Of a stretch of 64,000 bases of DNA, positions 26,353-34,002 are shown one piece after another; the first letter of the stretch is position 1; each line of letters starts with the position of its first letter. A program made the translations under genes and the position numbers. The DNA lies in contig JAIUNW010000006.1 in assembly GCA_020161535.1 (NCBI GenBank), forward strand, positions 174,234 through 238,233, given 5' to 3'. A model generated the notes under the pieces. That model made no database searches. It was given only the letters and a program-made list of their open reading frames with translations, and had not been told where the DNA came from. This stretch comes from Bacteroidota bacterium (GTDB lineage: Bacteria > Bacteroidota > Bacteroidia > Chitinophagales > Chitinophagaceae).

Positions 26353-29300
26353 TTAGAAACTAAGGTTTACGCCCAACAGGAATTGTTTAATTACCGGGTA
26401 AGCACCTTCGTCGATACCGAAAGCAGTATTGCTACCACCACCGATTTCAGGATCCAATCCAGTATACTTGGTTACTGTAAACAGGTTTGCTGCCTGGCCG
26501 TACAAACGGAATCGGCTGATGCCCAGGCGTGCAATTGCCGGGTTGTTGAATGTCCAGCCAATTTGCACGTTGCGCAAACGCAGGTAAGAACCGCTTTCTA
26601 CATAATAAGAATTGGGCACTGTGTTGGTGCTGAAAGAACCAGCATTTTCCTGAATAGGCGCTTTGGCGTTCATGTGGCTGGGTGTCCATGAATCATACAG
26701 GGCAGTATAACTTTTGCCACCTGCAAATGAAGGATAGAAATCTGTCCACCATTTAACCTGGTTCCACAATTGGTTGCCTTGTACACCATAGAAAAAGAAG
26801 TTAAAGTCGAGGTCTTTCCAGAAACCACCCAGGTTCAAGCCATAGTTGAATTTCGGTGTGGGGTTACCAAGAAACTGGCGACTATCGGCCGTAACAATAC
26901 CAGCACCTTTGTCGTCGTAACGGAAACGACCAACAGCTGCTTCTGTTTGGTACACGGCATCAGGATCACCGGTTGCTTTGCGGGCCAATTCATTGGCAGC
27001 ATCAATTTCAGCCTGGTTGTTCCAGAAGCCAACAACTTTGTAACCGTAGAATTGGCTTACAGAATGACCCACTTCGTTGCGGATGATATTGTTGCCATTG
27101 AAACGGCGGCTTTCTTCAGAGAAATAATCGATACCGTCTGCAATGGATTCAATCTTGTTTTTAAAGGTTGTGAAGGTAGCCGTGATATCGAATCCGAAAT
27201 CTTTGTTCACATCGAAGTGACTACCAAGGCTCAAGTCAAAACCAGATGTGCGCATCTTACCGATATTAACCGTGGGCGGTGAAGCAGCACCGGCCGTACC
27301 TGGTAATTCAGGTGCGTACAACATATCTGATACGCGGCGTACATAGTAGTCGGCTACGATTTCCAGCAAGCGATTGCCAATGGTCGCATCAAAACCAACG
27401 TTGGTGTATTTCTGCGACTCCCACTTGGCAGCAGCGTTTCCATAACGACCCTGGCGGAAACCAAGCACCAGAGAGTTGCTGGTACCATTGATATCGTAGA
27501 AGGAAGAGCTACGGTCTGAATTGTAGGTGGTGAACTGGTTATCGGCAGCGAGGTTGGCCTGGTTACCCATGGTACCATAGCTTCCGCGCACTTTCAAATC
27601 GGTAAGCCATTTCCAGCTTTTCATGAAGGCTTCGTCAGACAAACGCCAGCCTGCACTGAAGGCCGGGAATACACCGTATTTATTATCGGGTCCGAATGCA
27701 GATGAACCGTCACGACGTACAGTGGCACCCAACAGATAACGGCCTTTGTAATTATAATCTACCCGGCCGATTTGTGAATACAATGAGCGGCTATAACGCG
27801 CAGAACCGTGGGTAGCTGCGCCAGCACCGGTGGTCAATGTGGTGTAGTCAGGATCAAAGGAGAAGTAGTTGGTGGTATTGGCTTCCAGGTAGGTACCGCC
27901 TTCATTAACAGCTTCCAAGCCAGCAACCACTTTAATGGTATGATCGCCGAAAGATTTGCTATAGGTCAGCATATTTGACCAAACCCAGTTGAAACCTGTA
28001 CCCGAGTTTTCAGAGTAAGAATTAGATTGAGAGTTTTCAGCATTCTCATACGTTGGCCAGTTGAACCAACGGCTGGCAAATGAATAATATTCACCACCAA
28101 AGCTTGAGCGGAAAGTCAGGCTTTTCAGGATGTCCACTTCGCCATATACGTTACCAAAAAGACGATTGCTCATCCCTTTGTTGTTGACTGATCGCTGGCG
28201 ATTGGCAATCGGGTTGGTTGCCTGTCCAAGTTTACCACCCACGGTGCCGGCGTAATTACCCTTAATATCATACACAGGAATGATGGGTTGTTGGCGGTAG
28301 GCCATACTGATTGGGTTACCCTCATCGAGAATGGTAATGCGCGGGTTGTCAGTAATGGAGTAAGCGAGGTTTTCACCGATCCGAACTTTATTGTTGAATT
28401 TGTACTCGCTATTTGAACGAACTGTGTAACGTTTGTTGTAGGTATTCATCAATGCACCCTGCTGGTTAAAGTAGTTTACACTGAATAAATAACTACCCTG
28501 GTCGCCGCCACCTGAAGCGCTGAGGTTATGACTCTGAATGGGTGCGGGGCTGAACAATTCACCCATCCAATCCGTTCCCGCTTTGTTGGCCCGGATAATT
28601 TGGTAAAAACTATTATAGTCGTCGGCGTCGGTATAATTTGGGTTTACATAATATTTTGCGGGATCCACAGCCGGATCACCTTCCATCTTACCGAATGGCA
28701 ATATATAATCTGGAATAACTGGTTGCGCGCCGCTGCCGTAAATCGGATCAGCATACACCGGTTGCTGTCCATTGGCTTCGGCTGTGTTACGCAGCGCCAT
28801 CCATTTCAGGTTGGCCTGGTCTTGGGGATTCAGCAGATGATACGGATTGTTCACCTTTGGACGTTGCGTGCCATAATACGCGTCATATGCTATACGTGTT
28901 TTACCGCGACCACGTTTGGTGGTGATGATCACCACACCGTTCGACGCACGCGAGCCATAAATGGAAGCAGCACCCGCATCTTTCAAGATCTGCATGGTCG
29001 CAATGTCGTTCGGGTTGATGTCGTTGATGTTAGTGGTTTGTGTTCCATCCACTACAAATAGCGGATCTGAAGTACCGAATGAGCCGAATCCACGAATGCG
29101 GAACTTTGCCGGCTCGCCGGGTGAACCAGAAGTTGTGATGGTTACACCGGCAACCTGGCCCTGCAACTGGTCAGAAATTGAAGGAGAAGGTTGTTTGTTC
29201 ATTTTGGTTACATCCACCACTGAAACGGCGCCTGTCAGATCACGTTTTTTCTGCGTGGCGTAACCTACCACTACGAGTTCTGACATGATGGCTTCCGAAG

Positions 29301-29598
29301 ACTTTAGCGAAATAATACCTGCACGGGAAGCGCTAACTTCCTGGGTTTGGAAACCCACGCTGGTGAACTGTAAGGTTGCACCGGGATCCAATCCTTTTAA
29401 GGTAAATGAACCATCTTCATTGGTAACAGTGGCAGTTTTGGTCCCCTTTACCGTAACAGTGACACCGGGGATGGGTTTTTTGTCCGCATCATTGATCACT
29501 TTTCCGGTAACTGTTTGATTTTGTGCCTGGGAGAAAAGAAAGGAAAATAGCAGGCAGAGCACAGGCAAGGCTCTGCACGCTAGTCGCGTGAAGTGCAT
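26353..29598 (-). CDS. SusC/RagA family TonB-dependent outer-membrane transporter
   Basis: A 1081-residue TonB-dependent channel. After the signal peptide (ALPVLCLLFSFLFSQAQ) comes the carboxypeptidase-regulatory-like domain (VTGKVINDADKKPIPGVTVTVKGT). The plug follows (SELVVVGYATQKKRDLTGAVSVVDV, GQVAGVTITTSGSPGEPAKFRIRGFGS, VVDGTQTTNINDINPNDIATMQILKDAGAASIYGSRASNGVVIITTKRG), then the barrel ending GVNLSF. Together with the SusD it should import a large nutrient. No sigma/anti-sigma pair or hybrid sensor is adjacent, and no polysaccharide lyase or hydrolase is in the cluster, so the substrate is open. Confidence 0.97.
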   Translation of the reverse strand: MHFTRLACRALPVLCLLFSFLFSQAQNQTVTGKVINDADKKPIPGVTVTVKGTKTATVTNEDGSFTLKGLDPGATLQFTSVGFQTQEVSASRAGIISLKSSEAIMSELVVVGYATQKKRDLTGAVSVVDVTKMNKQPSPSISDQLQGQVAGVTITTSGSPGEPAKFRIRGFGSFGTSDPLFVVDGTQTTNINDINPNDIATMQILKDAGAASIYGSRASNGVVIITTKRGRGKTRIAYDAYYGTQRPKVNNPYHLLNPQDQANLKWMALRNTAEANGQQPVYADPIYGSGAQPVIPDYILPFGKMEGDPAVDPAKYYVNPNYTDADDYNSFYQIIRANKAGTDWMGELFSPAPIQSHNLSASGGGDQGSYLFSVNYFNQQGALMNTYNKRYTVRSNSEYKFNNKVRIGENLAYSITDNPRITILDEGNPISMAYRQQPIIPVYDIKGNYAGTVGGKLGQATNPIANRQRSVNNKGMSNRLFGNVYGEVDILKSLTFRSSFGGEYYSFASRWFNWPTYENAENSQSNSYSENSGTGFNWVWSNMLTYSKSFGDHTIKVVAGLEAVNEGGTYLEANTTNYFSFDPDYTTLTTGAGAATHGSARYSRSLYSQIGRVDYNYKGRYLLGATVRRDGSSAFGPDNKYGVFPAFSAGWRLSDEAFMKSWKWLTDLKVRGSYGTMGNQANLAADNQFTTYNSDRSSSFYDINGTSNSLVLGFRQGRYGNAAAKWESQKYTNVGFDATIGNRLLEIVADYYVRRVSDMLYAPELPGTAGAASPPTVNIGKMRTSGFDLSLGSHFDVNKDFGFDITATFTTFKNKIESIADGIDYFSEESRRFNGNNIIRNEVGHSVSQFYGYKVVGFWNNQAEIDAANELARKATGDPDAVYQTEAAVGRFRYDDKGAGIVTADSRQFLGNPTPKFNYGLNLGGFWKDLDFNFFFYGVQGNQLWNQVKWWTDFYPSFAGGKSYTALYDSWTPSHMNAKAPIQENAGSFSTNTVPNSYYVESGSYLRLRNVQIGWTFNNPAIARLGISRFRLYGQAANLFTVTKYTGLDPEIGGGSNTAFGIDEGAYPVIKQFLLGVNLSF

Positions 29599-29702
29599 AA
29601 TCGTTAGTTTTAGCTTTTGTTAAAGGCGTTAACAATTTAACGAAAAGCGACAATATAGAGGTAGTAAATGGTAATACGGGCGAAAGAATCCCGTATAAAG
29701 TT

Positions 29703-29731
29703 CAAAAATATACTGAATCTTCAACTCAAAA
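29703..29731 (-). promoter_or_regulatory. Candidate susC promoter
   Basis: On the minus strand a -7 box TATTTTTG (29703-29710, matching TAnnTTTG) is preceded by TTTTG (29727-29731). The spacing is shorter than the usual 19 bp, so this is tentative. It overlaps the end of the Rieske gene and would give a leader of about 100 nt. Confidence 0.35.
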
Positions 29732-30035
29732 TCAGAAAAATACCATCGTCAGTTTCTTCGATCGGCCACCTTTTCAGGTAGTACCCTTCCCCGCTGGTGT
29801 TTCTGCCGTTGGTCACATCGAATGTATAGCGGTGTAGCGGGCAAACGATATTGCCCAGGGGATTTATCCAACCTGCAGACAGGCAGCCGCCGGCATGCGG
29901 ACATTTATCGGCGAAGGCGAACAACCGATCGCCCACCTGCGCTACACTCACCCATTTGTCGCCGGCTTTTACCCGTACCACCTGGCGCTGGTCAAAATCT
30001 AACTCGGCCCTGCTTTCTGCTATTTTGATGGTCAT
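29721..30035 (-). CDS. Rieske [2Fe-2S] domain protein
   Basis: A 104-residue single-domain protein with both cluster motifs: C-x-H in DKCPHAGGCLSAGW and C-x2-H in NIVCPLHRYTFD. This is the ferredoxin-type Rieske fold, without a signal peptide, so it is likely a cytoplasmic electron carrier or the small component of a dioxygenase or nitrite reductase system. No partner oxygenase is nearby. It lies 64 bp after hflX on the same strand and is probably read from that transcript. Confidence 0.9.
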   Translation of the reverse strand: MTIKIAESRAELDFDQRQVVRVKAGDKWVSVAQVGDRLFAFADKCPHAGGCLSAGWINPLGNIVCPLHRYTFDVTNGRNTSGEGYYLKRWPIEETDDGIFLILS

Positions 30036-30099
30036 GAATGTTGTTGCAACAATGTTTAAAATGCCGATTCAAAAAACCAAAAGGACACTATGAAAATCA

Positions 30100-31305
30100 T
30101 CAGTCTTCTTCGAAGCCAACCCCGAAGAATTCCGTTTTATACGGATAACGTTCGCGATACTGCCTACGCACTTTGTTGAGAATGGTGGCTCGAAGACCTT
30201 CCAGGTTTCTTCTTTCAAGTGCCGAAACAAACACACAATTGCCCAGGGTTTCATTTTCCCAACGCTCATGCAGCTCTTCCAGTATCTGCGTTTTCACATC
30301 GTCGCCCAGCCATTCGTCAAAGCTGTTTTTCTCGTACTGGTCCAGTTTGTTGAAAATGGTAATCACCGGCTTGTCGGTCACTTTTAATTCCTGCAGGGTT
30401 TTGTTCACCACATTGTATTGGTCTTCATAACCGGGGTGCGACAAGTCGACTACATGCAACAAGATATCTGCTTCGCGCACTTCATCGAGGGTGCTTTTGA
30501 AACTTTCTACCAGGTGGTGTGGCAATTTGCGGATAAAACCAACCGTATCGCTGAGCAGAAAAGGGGTATTGTCAAACACCACTTTGCGGGTGGTGGTATC
30601 GAGGGTAGCGAAGAGTTTGTTCTCGGCGAATACCTCGCTTTTGGCCAGGATATTCATCAGGGTGCTTTTGCCGACGTTGGTATAACCCACCAGGGCCACG
30701 CGAATGAACTCGCCCCGGTCTTTGCGTTGCGTATAGGCTTGCTTGTCGAACTCGGCCAGCCGGCGTCGCAACAGCGCGATTTTTTCTTTCACAATCCGCC
30801 GGTCGGTTTCGATCTCGGTTTCACCTGGTCCGCGGGTACCGATACCACCGCCCTGCCGTTCCAGGTGTTTCCACATCCCCTTGAGGCGCGGCAGCAGGTA
30901 CTGGTATTGCGCCAGTTCCACCTGGGTTTTGGCCTGGGCTGTTTTGGCCCTTCGGGCGAAGATATCGAGGATGAGATCGCTTCGGTCGATCGTTTTTACG
31001 TTGAGCGCCTTTTCAATATGCTGGATTTGCGAGCCGGTCAGCTCATCATCAAAAATGACAAGGTTGATATCGCGACCGTTGATATACTCCCTGATTTCTT
31101 CCAGCTTGCCCTTACCCACAAAGGTTTTGCTATCGGGGTGAGCCAGTTTTTGCATGAATTTACGCTGGGTGATGGCGCCGGCGGTTTCCGCCAGAAACGA
31201 CAATTCATCCAGGTATTCTTTCACCTGCTGCTCTGTCTGGTCTTTTTGTACCACACCAACCAGCACACATTTTTCTTCTTCTACAACAATTTTCTTCTCA
31301 ATCAA
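30100..31305 (-). CDS. hflX: GTPase HflX
   Basis: Ribosome-associated GTPase that rescues or splits stalled ribosomes. The N-terminal HflX domain shows FVGKGKLEEI and the GGGIGTRGPGETEIETDRR loop; the G domain has G1 GYTNVGKST (about 206-214), TLDTTTRK, DTVGFI and NKLD. No ATG is available near the N-terminus. I place the start at TTG 31305 (reading MIEKKIVVEEEK) because the only earlier candidate, TTG 31326, falls within a TACTTTTG promoter box; the longer version would add 7 residues. Length (about 401) is typical. Confidence 0.93.
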   Translation of the reverse strand: MIEKKIVVEEEKCVLVGVVQKDQTEQQVKEYLDELSFLAETAGAITQRKFMQKLAHPDSKTFVGKGKLEEIREYINGRDINLVIFDDELTGSQIQHIEKALNVKTIDRSDLILDIFARRAKTAQAKTQVELAQYQYLLPRLKGMWKHLERQGGGIGTRGPGETEIETDRRIVKEKIALLRRRLAEFDKQAYTQRKDRGEFIRVALVGYTNVGKSTLMNILAKSEVFAENKLFATLDTTTRKVVFDNTPFLLSDTVGFIRKLPHHLVESFKSTLDEVREADILLHVVDLSHPGYEDQYNVVNKTLQELKVTDKPVITIFNKLDQYEKNSFDEWLGDDVKTQILEELHERWENETLGNCVFVSALERRNLEGLRATILNKVRRQYRERYPYKTEFFGVGFEED

Positions 31306-31323
31306 ATGGGACCAATTTAATTG

Positions 31324-31331
31324 CAAAAGTA
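31324..31331 (-). promoter_or_regulatory. hflX promoter -7 box
   Basis: TACTTTTG on the minus strand matches the Bacteroidota TAnnTTTG box, and the leader would be only a few nucleotides. The repeat terminus of the element at 31340 begins 8 bp upstream of this box. Confidence 0.6.
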
Positions 31332-31380
31332 AGACTGCTGTTTAATGTTTAATGTCTAAAGTTTAAGGTTGCTGCCGCGT

Positions 31381-31557
31381 GCGCGATGGTGAACGAATGC
31401 GTGGATGATTTTAGGGGCAGACATAGGTTTTGGTGGGCGGGTAGATGAATAGTCTGGTTGGTTGCAGCCTGGTGCGAGATGGTGAACGAAAGCGTGAATT
31501 ATTTTCGGGGCAGACATAGGTTTGGGTTTGCGGGTAGAATAGGCGTCTGGTGGATAG
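31381..31557. repeat. Tandem duplication, about 93-bp unit
   Basis: Two diverged copies start at 31381 (GCGCGATGGTGAACGAATGC) and 31474 (GCGAGATGGTGAACGAAAGC), each containing GGGGCAGACATAGGTTT and ending GTCTGG. They lie inside element A. Confidence 0.75.
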
Positions 31558-31665
31558 TTGAAAAATGGTCAGGTTGAAGGGCAGAAAAATGGTTAGGTGG
31601 CAGTAAAGTTGGGTGGCAAGTAAAGTTAGGCGGCGGTAAAAAAATGCTTTGAAAAAAATAAAAAA

Positions 31666-31691
31666 GCCACTTACAAAATGATGTAAGTGGC
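31666..31691 (-). terminator. Terminator after the outer-membrane gene
   Basis: GCCACTTACA (31666-31675) pairs exactly with TGTAAGTGGC (31682-31691), loop of 6, followed on the minus strand by a T-rich run. It should end transcription of the gene at 31759-32559 before hflX. Confidence 0.8.
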
Positions 31692-31758
31692 CTACTATTT
31701 TAAAGCTGCACACGCGGCAGCAACCTTAAACACTTAAACATTAAACCTTAAACATCGA

Positions 31759-32559
31759 TCATAGTCCACTAAACTGAAACCCGATGGAGTATGGATGCAC
31801 CTGCGGGCCGGCGCTTTCTTTGATCAAACTGTTGATCTGGTAAGCGGCATAGAGGTTGAAGGGGCCATAACCAACACGGGCCGTGGCTGCTAAGCGCAGG
31901 GTGTTGAAATAACGCTTGCTGTTTTCTTTCAAGGTGAAGGCATTGATGGTTTGTCCAGAATTGTTTTGCAAGTTTTTGCCCTTTGTATGCGCGTTTAGCA
32001 TGGTACCCACTTTAATACCCAAACCTGCTTTCCAGCTTTTGTTCGAGTTTTCGGGATTTTTTACCCAACGAAACTCCACAGGTACTTCGGCCCAGGCCTC
32101 TGTCATTTTGAACTTCTTGAAACGAGAGCTGAACGTGGCCGAATCTGACATATCGTTGAACACAAAGGTCGACGTGGTTCCCGCAATCTGGGGCTCCATT
32201 TTGTCGAAATAAATATTGCTGGAGCCAATACCCGCGCCGATGCCCACGCTAAAGCGGGGATCAGATTTGAACGGCATATCCAACATGAAATAAATATTCA
32301 GGAAACGGCCAATACCCTTGGTGCGAATACCGGTGGTAGAACCGGCCCAGCCTTCATAGCCGGTCTGGAAAACAAAGTGATCATTGGCCCGGTTGTTCAA
32401 CGTTACTTTCGACCAGTCTTTTTTCTTGGCTTTCACAGGGGCCGTGGCGTTTGTTGCGGGACGGGTAAGGCCCTGAACGGCTGCGCTATCTGTTTTGGTC
32501 TGTGCCTGGGTACCCATTGCCAGCAGCATGGCTGCAACGGCTGCTAAACATTTTCTCAT
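31759..32559 (-). CDS. Outer-membrane beta-barrel protein
   Basis: A 266-residue exported protein (signal peptide MRKCLAAVAAMLLAMGTQAQ). A short Ala/Thr/Lys linker precedes amphipathic strands typical of a porin-like PorT/OmpW-class barrel (HFVFQTGYEGWAG, RFSVGIGAGIGSSNIYF, AWAEVPVEFRWV, WKAGLGIKVGTMLNAH, LAATARVGYGPFNLYAAYQI), ending in SIGFQFSGL with a terminal hydrophobic residue pattern. Function cannot be narrowed. Its promoter box TAGCTTTG lies at 32643-32650. Confidence 0.8.
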   Translation of the reverse strand: MRKCLAAVAAMLLAMGTQAQTKTDSAAVQGLTRPATNATAPVKAKKKDWSKVTLNNRANDHFVFQTGYEGWAGSTTGIRTKGIGRFLNIYFMLDMPFKSDPRFSVGIGAGIGSSNIYFDKMEPQIAGTTSTFVFNDMSDSATFSSRFKKFKMTEAWAEVPVEFRWVKNPENSNKSWKAGLGIKVGTMLNAHTKGKNLQNNSGQTINAFTLKENSKRYFNTLRLAATARVGYGPFNLYAAYQINSLIKESAGPQVHPYSIGFQFSGL

Positions 32560-32642
32560 AATTGTCGATAAAGAGCAAATCTATTGGCCACCTGCCATCC
32601 TGCGCGAAGGGGGCTGTTAATGTTAATCAAAATTTCGGTGGG

Positions 32643-32650
32643 CAAAGCTA
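32643..32650 (-). promoter_or_regulatory. Promoter -7 box of the outer-membrane gene
   Basis: TAGCTTTG on the minus strand matches TAnnTTTG, followed by a leader of about 80 nt. The TTTAAGG palindrome at 32658 begins 7 bp upstream, so its half occupies the -33 region. Confidence 0.6.
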
Positions 32651-32657
32651 AAAAAAA

Positions 32658-32700
32658 GTTTAAGGTTTAAGATGTAAACTTTAGATCTTAAACCTTAAAC
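32658..32700. repeat. TTTAAGG palindrome upstream of a promoter box
   Basis: GTTTAAGGTTTAAGAT (32658-32673) is exactly the inverse of ATCTTAAACCTTAAAC (32685-32700), with an 11-bp centre. It is a solo member of the repeat that forms the termini of elements A and B. Confidence 0.8.
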
Positions 32701-32922
32701 GGACGAAGCAGTTGGTCCAGGCTGGTTGAATAGCAGTTAGGGTGTAGGGGTTCAACGGCCGGGTTTATGAAGAAACAGCGGTTAGGGTCGGGTACGGATA
32801 TTATTAGGGGTACTGGCGGGCGGGATCAAAACAGGGCTAATTGGTCTTAACCTGGAGCAAAGTTGATGGTTGGCGACAGCCGGAAAAATAGAACCAACAT
32901 TGATTACTGTGTAGTAATAACA

Positions 32923-33297
32923 CTACACCGGTGGCTGTCCCAGGATTTGTTTTACGATCGGTATCAATTGCGCGCTGACCTTGTCTTTTTCCAGAAAAGC
33001 ATTGGCGCCCCCGCGCTCGGTCCAGGCCGCGTATATATCGGCCGAATGGGTGCTCACCACAATAACCGGCAACCGGGGTTTGGCGGCCCTGATCTTTTTA
33101 ATGGCCTGCATAGCACCACCACCCGGCATCACGAGATCGGTCACAACCAGGTCCCAACTGTGTTTCAGGGCGGTTGTAATCAGTGAGTCGGTATCTTCCG
33201 CTTCGCCAAGTTCAGCAGATGTAAAGGAGTCTCTCAACAAAGTAAGCAAGGCCTGGCGCACGGCATAATGATCGTCGGCAACCAATATGCGATACAT
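32923..33297 (-). CDS. Single-domain response regulator
   Basis: A receiver (REC) domain only, about 124 residues from the ATG at 33297 (MYRILVADDH). The acidic pair DD, the phospho-acceptor Asp in DLVVTDLVMPGGG, a Thr/Ser in VSTHS and the Lys in LEKDK are all present. There is no output domain, so it should act as a phosphate sink or by protein contact. It follows a NarL-type regulator and its kinase on the same strand with a 69-bp gap, and probably receives phosphate from that kinase (inference). Confidence 0.88.
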   Translation of the reverse strand: MYRILVADDHYAVRQALLTLLRDSFTSAELGEAEDTDSLITTALKHSWDLVVTDLVMPGGGAMQAIKKIRAAKPRLPVIVVSTHSADIYAAWTERGGANAFLEKDKVSAQLIPIVKQILGQPPV

Positions 33298-33366
33298 GGC
33301 CACAAACTACTATCAGTAAGGCGTTGGTTTTGTAGCACGCTTGCTTAAATTCATGTAGAATTTGTA

Positions 33367-34002
33367 CTACGAGTTCTCGAATAGCCGGTATTCCAGGGCG
33401 TATTTGATCAAAGCCGCATTGTTGGGAACAGCCAGTTTCTGTAAAATCCGGCTGCGATAGGTGCTAACGGTGGTCACACCCAGCGATAATTGTTCGGCGA
33501 TTTCAGACACCGATTTTCCCGCCGCCAGCCCCTTGAATACATCGAATTCGCGGTCGGACAGCATTTCGTGGCTTTTTTTATCGTGGGGTGACTGCACGGC
33601 TTCCGCCAGTTTTTCGGCGGTATCAGGACTGATGTATTTTTTCCCTTTCGTCACTTGTCTAAGGGCCACGGGCAGTTCGGCATCGAGCGAATCTTTACAC
33701 AGATAACCCGCCGCGCCGGCCCTGATCACCCGCACTGCATATTGTTCTTCGGGATATACACTCATAATCAGCACCGGAATTTGTGGCGCCAGTTGCTTTA
33801 GTTGGGTCAGCGCATCCAGTCCGCTGCGACCCGGCATATTCATGTCACAAATCACTACCTGCCAATCCTGGCGGGTTATTTCAGCCAACAGTGATTCGGC
33901 ATTTGATACTTCGCCGATTTGCGCATGCGGGTATTCGTCGAGGATCATCACTTTTAATCCACGTCGAACTACAGCATGGTCGTCTGCGATTAGAATTTTC
34001 AT
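33367..34002 (-). CDS. NarL/LuxR-family response regulator
   Basis: A 211-residue transcription factor with an N-terminal receiver (ILIADDHAVVRRGLK, phospho-Asp in VVICDMNMPGRSG, Lys in YLCKDSL) and a C-terminal LuxR helix-turn-helix (LSDREFDVFKGLAAGKSVSEIAEQLSLGVTTVSTYRSRIL). Its ATG overlaps the stop codon of the kinase gene (ATGA), which indicates translational coupling and makes the two a cognate pair. Target genes cannot be told from the window. Confidence 0.95.
   Translation of the reverse strand: MKILIADDHAVVRRGLKVMILDEYPHAQIGEVSNAESLLAEITRQDWQVVICDMNMPGRSGLDALTQLKQLAPQIPVLIMSVYPEEQYAVRVIRAGAAGYLCKDSLDAELPVALRQVTKGKKYISPDTAEKLAEAVQSPHDKKSHEMLSDREFDVFKGLAAGKSVSEIAEQLSLGVTTVSTYRSRILQKLAVPNNAALIKYALEYRLFENS

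Larger units (their letters stand above)
31340..31754. repeat. Intergenic element A with TTTAAGG / GCCGCGTGCG inverted termini
   Basis: The left terminus (31340-31383) consists of TTTAA-type units followed by AAGGTTGCTGCCGCGTGCG. The right terminus (31709-31754) is the inverted copy, starting CACACGCGGCAGC and ending in CCTTAAAC units. Inside are a 93-bp tandem duplication and a terminator. The element fills the whole space from 8 bp upstream of the hflX promoter box to 4 bp past the stop of the outer-membrane gene. No supported gene is inside; the open frame on the minus strand there lacks protein-like composition. Confidence 0.65.
32560..32922. other. Intergenic region with promoter and palindrome, no gene
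   Basis: This 363-bp stretch holds the leader and promoter of the outer-membrane gene and the palindrome at 32658-32700. The right half (about 32705-32920) contains no gene, repeat or hairpin that I can support. Confidence 0.5.

Noticed and set aside
30418..31320. Long antisense frame (300 codons) opposite hflX
   Set aside because: Mirror of the GC-biased codon pattern of hflX; the hflX frame has full family motifs. Similar shadows lie opposite the DUF5916 gene, SusC and the FG-GAP gene.
31411..31713. 100-residue frame within element A on the minus strand
   Set aside because: It spans the 93-bp duplication and a terminator hairpin; the repeated TYVCP motif is a by-product of the duplication.
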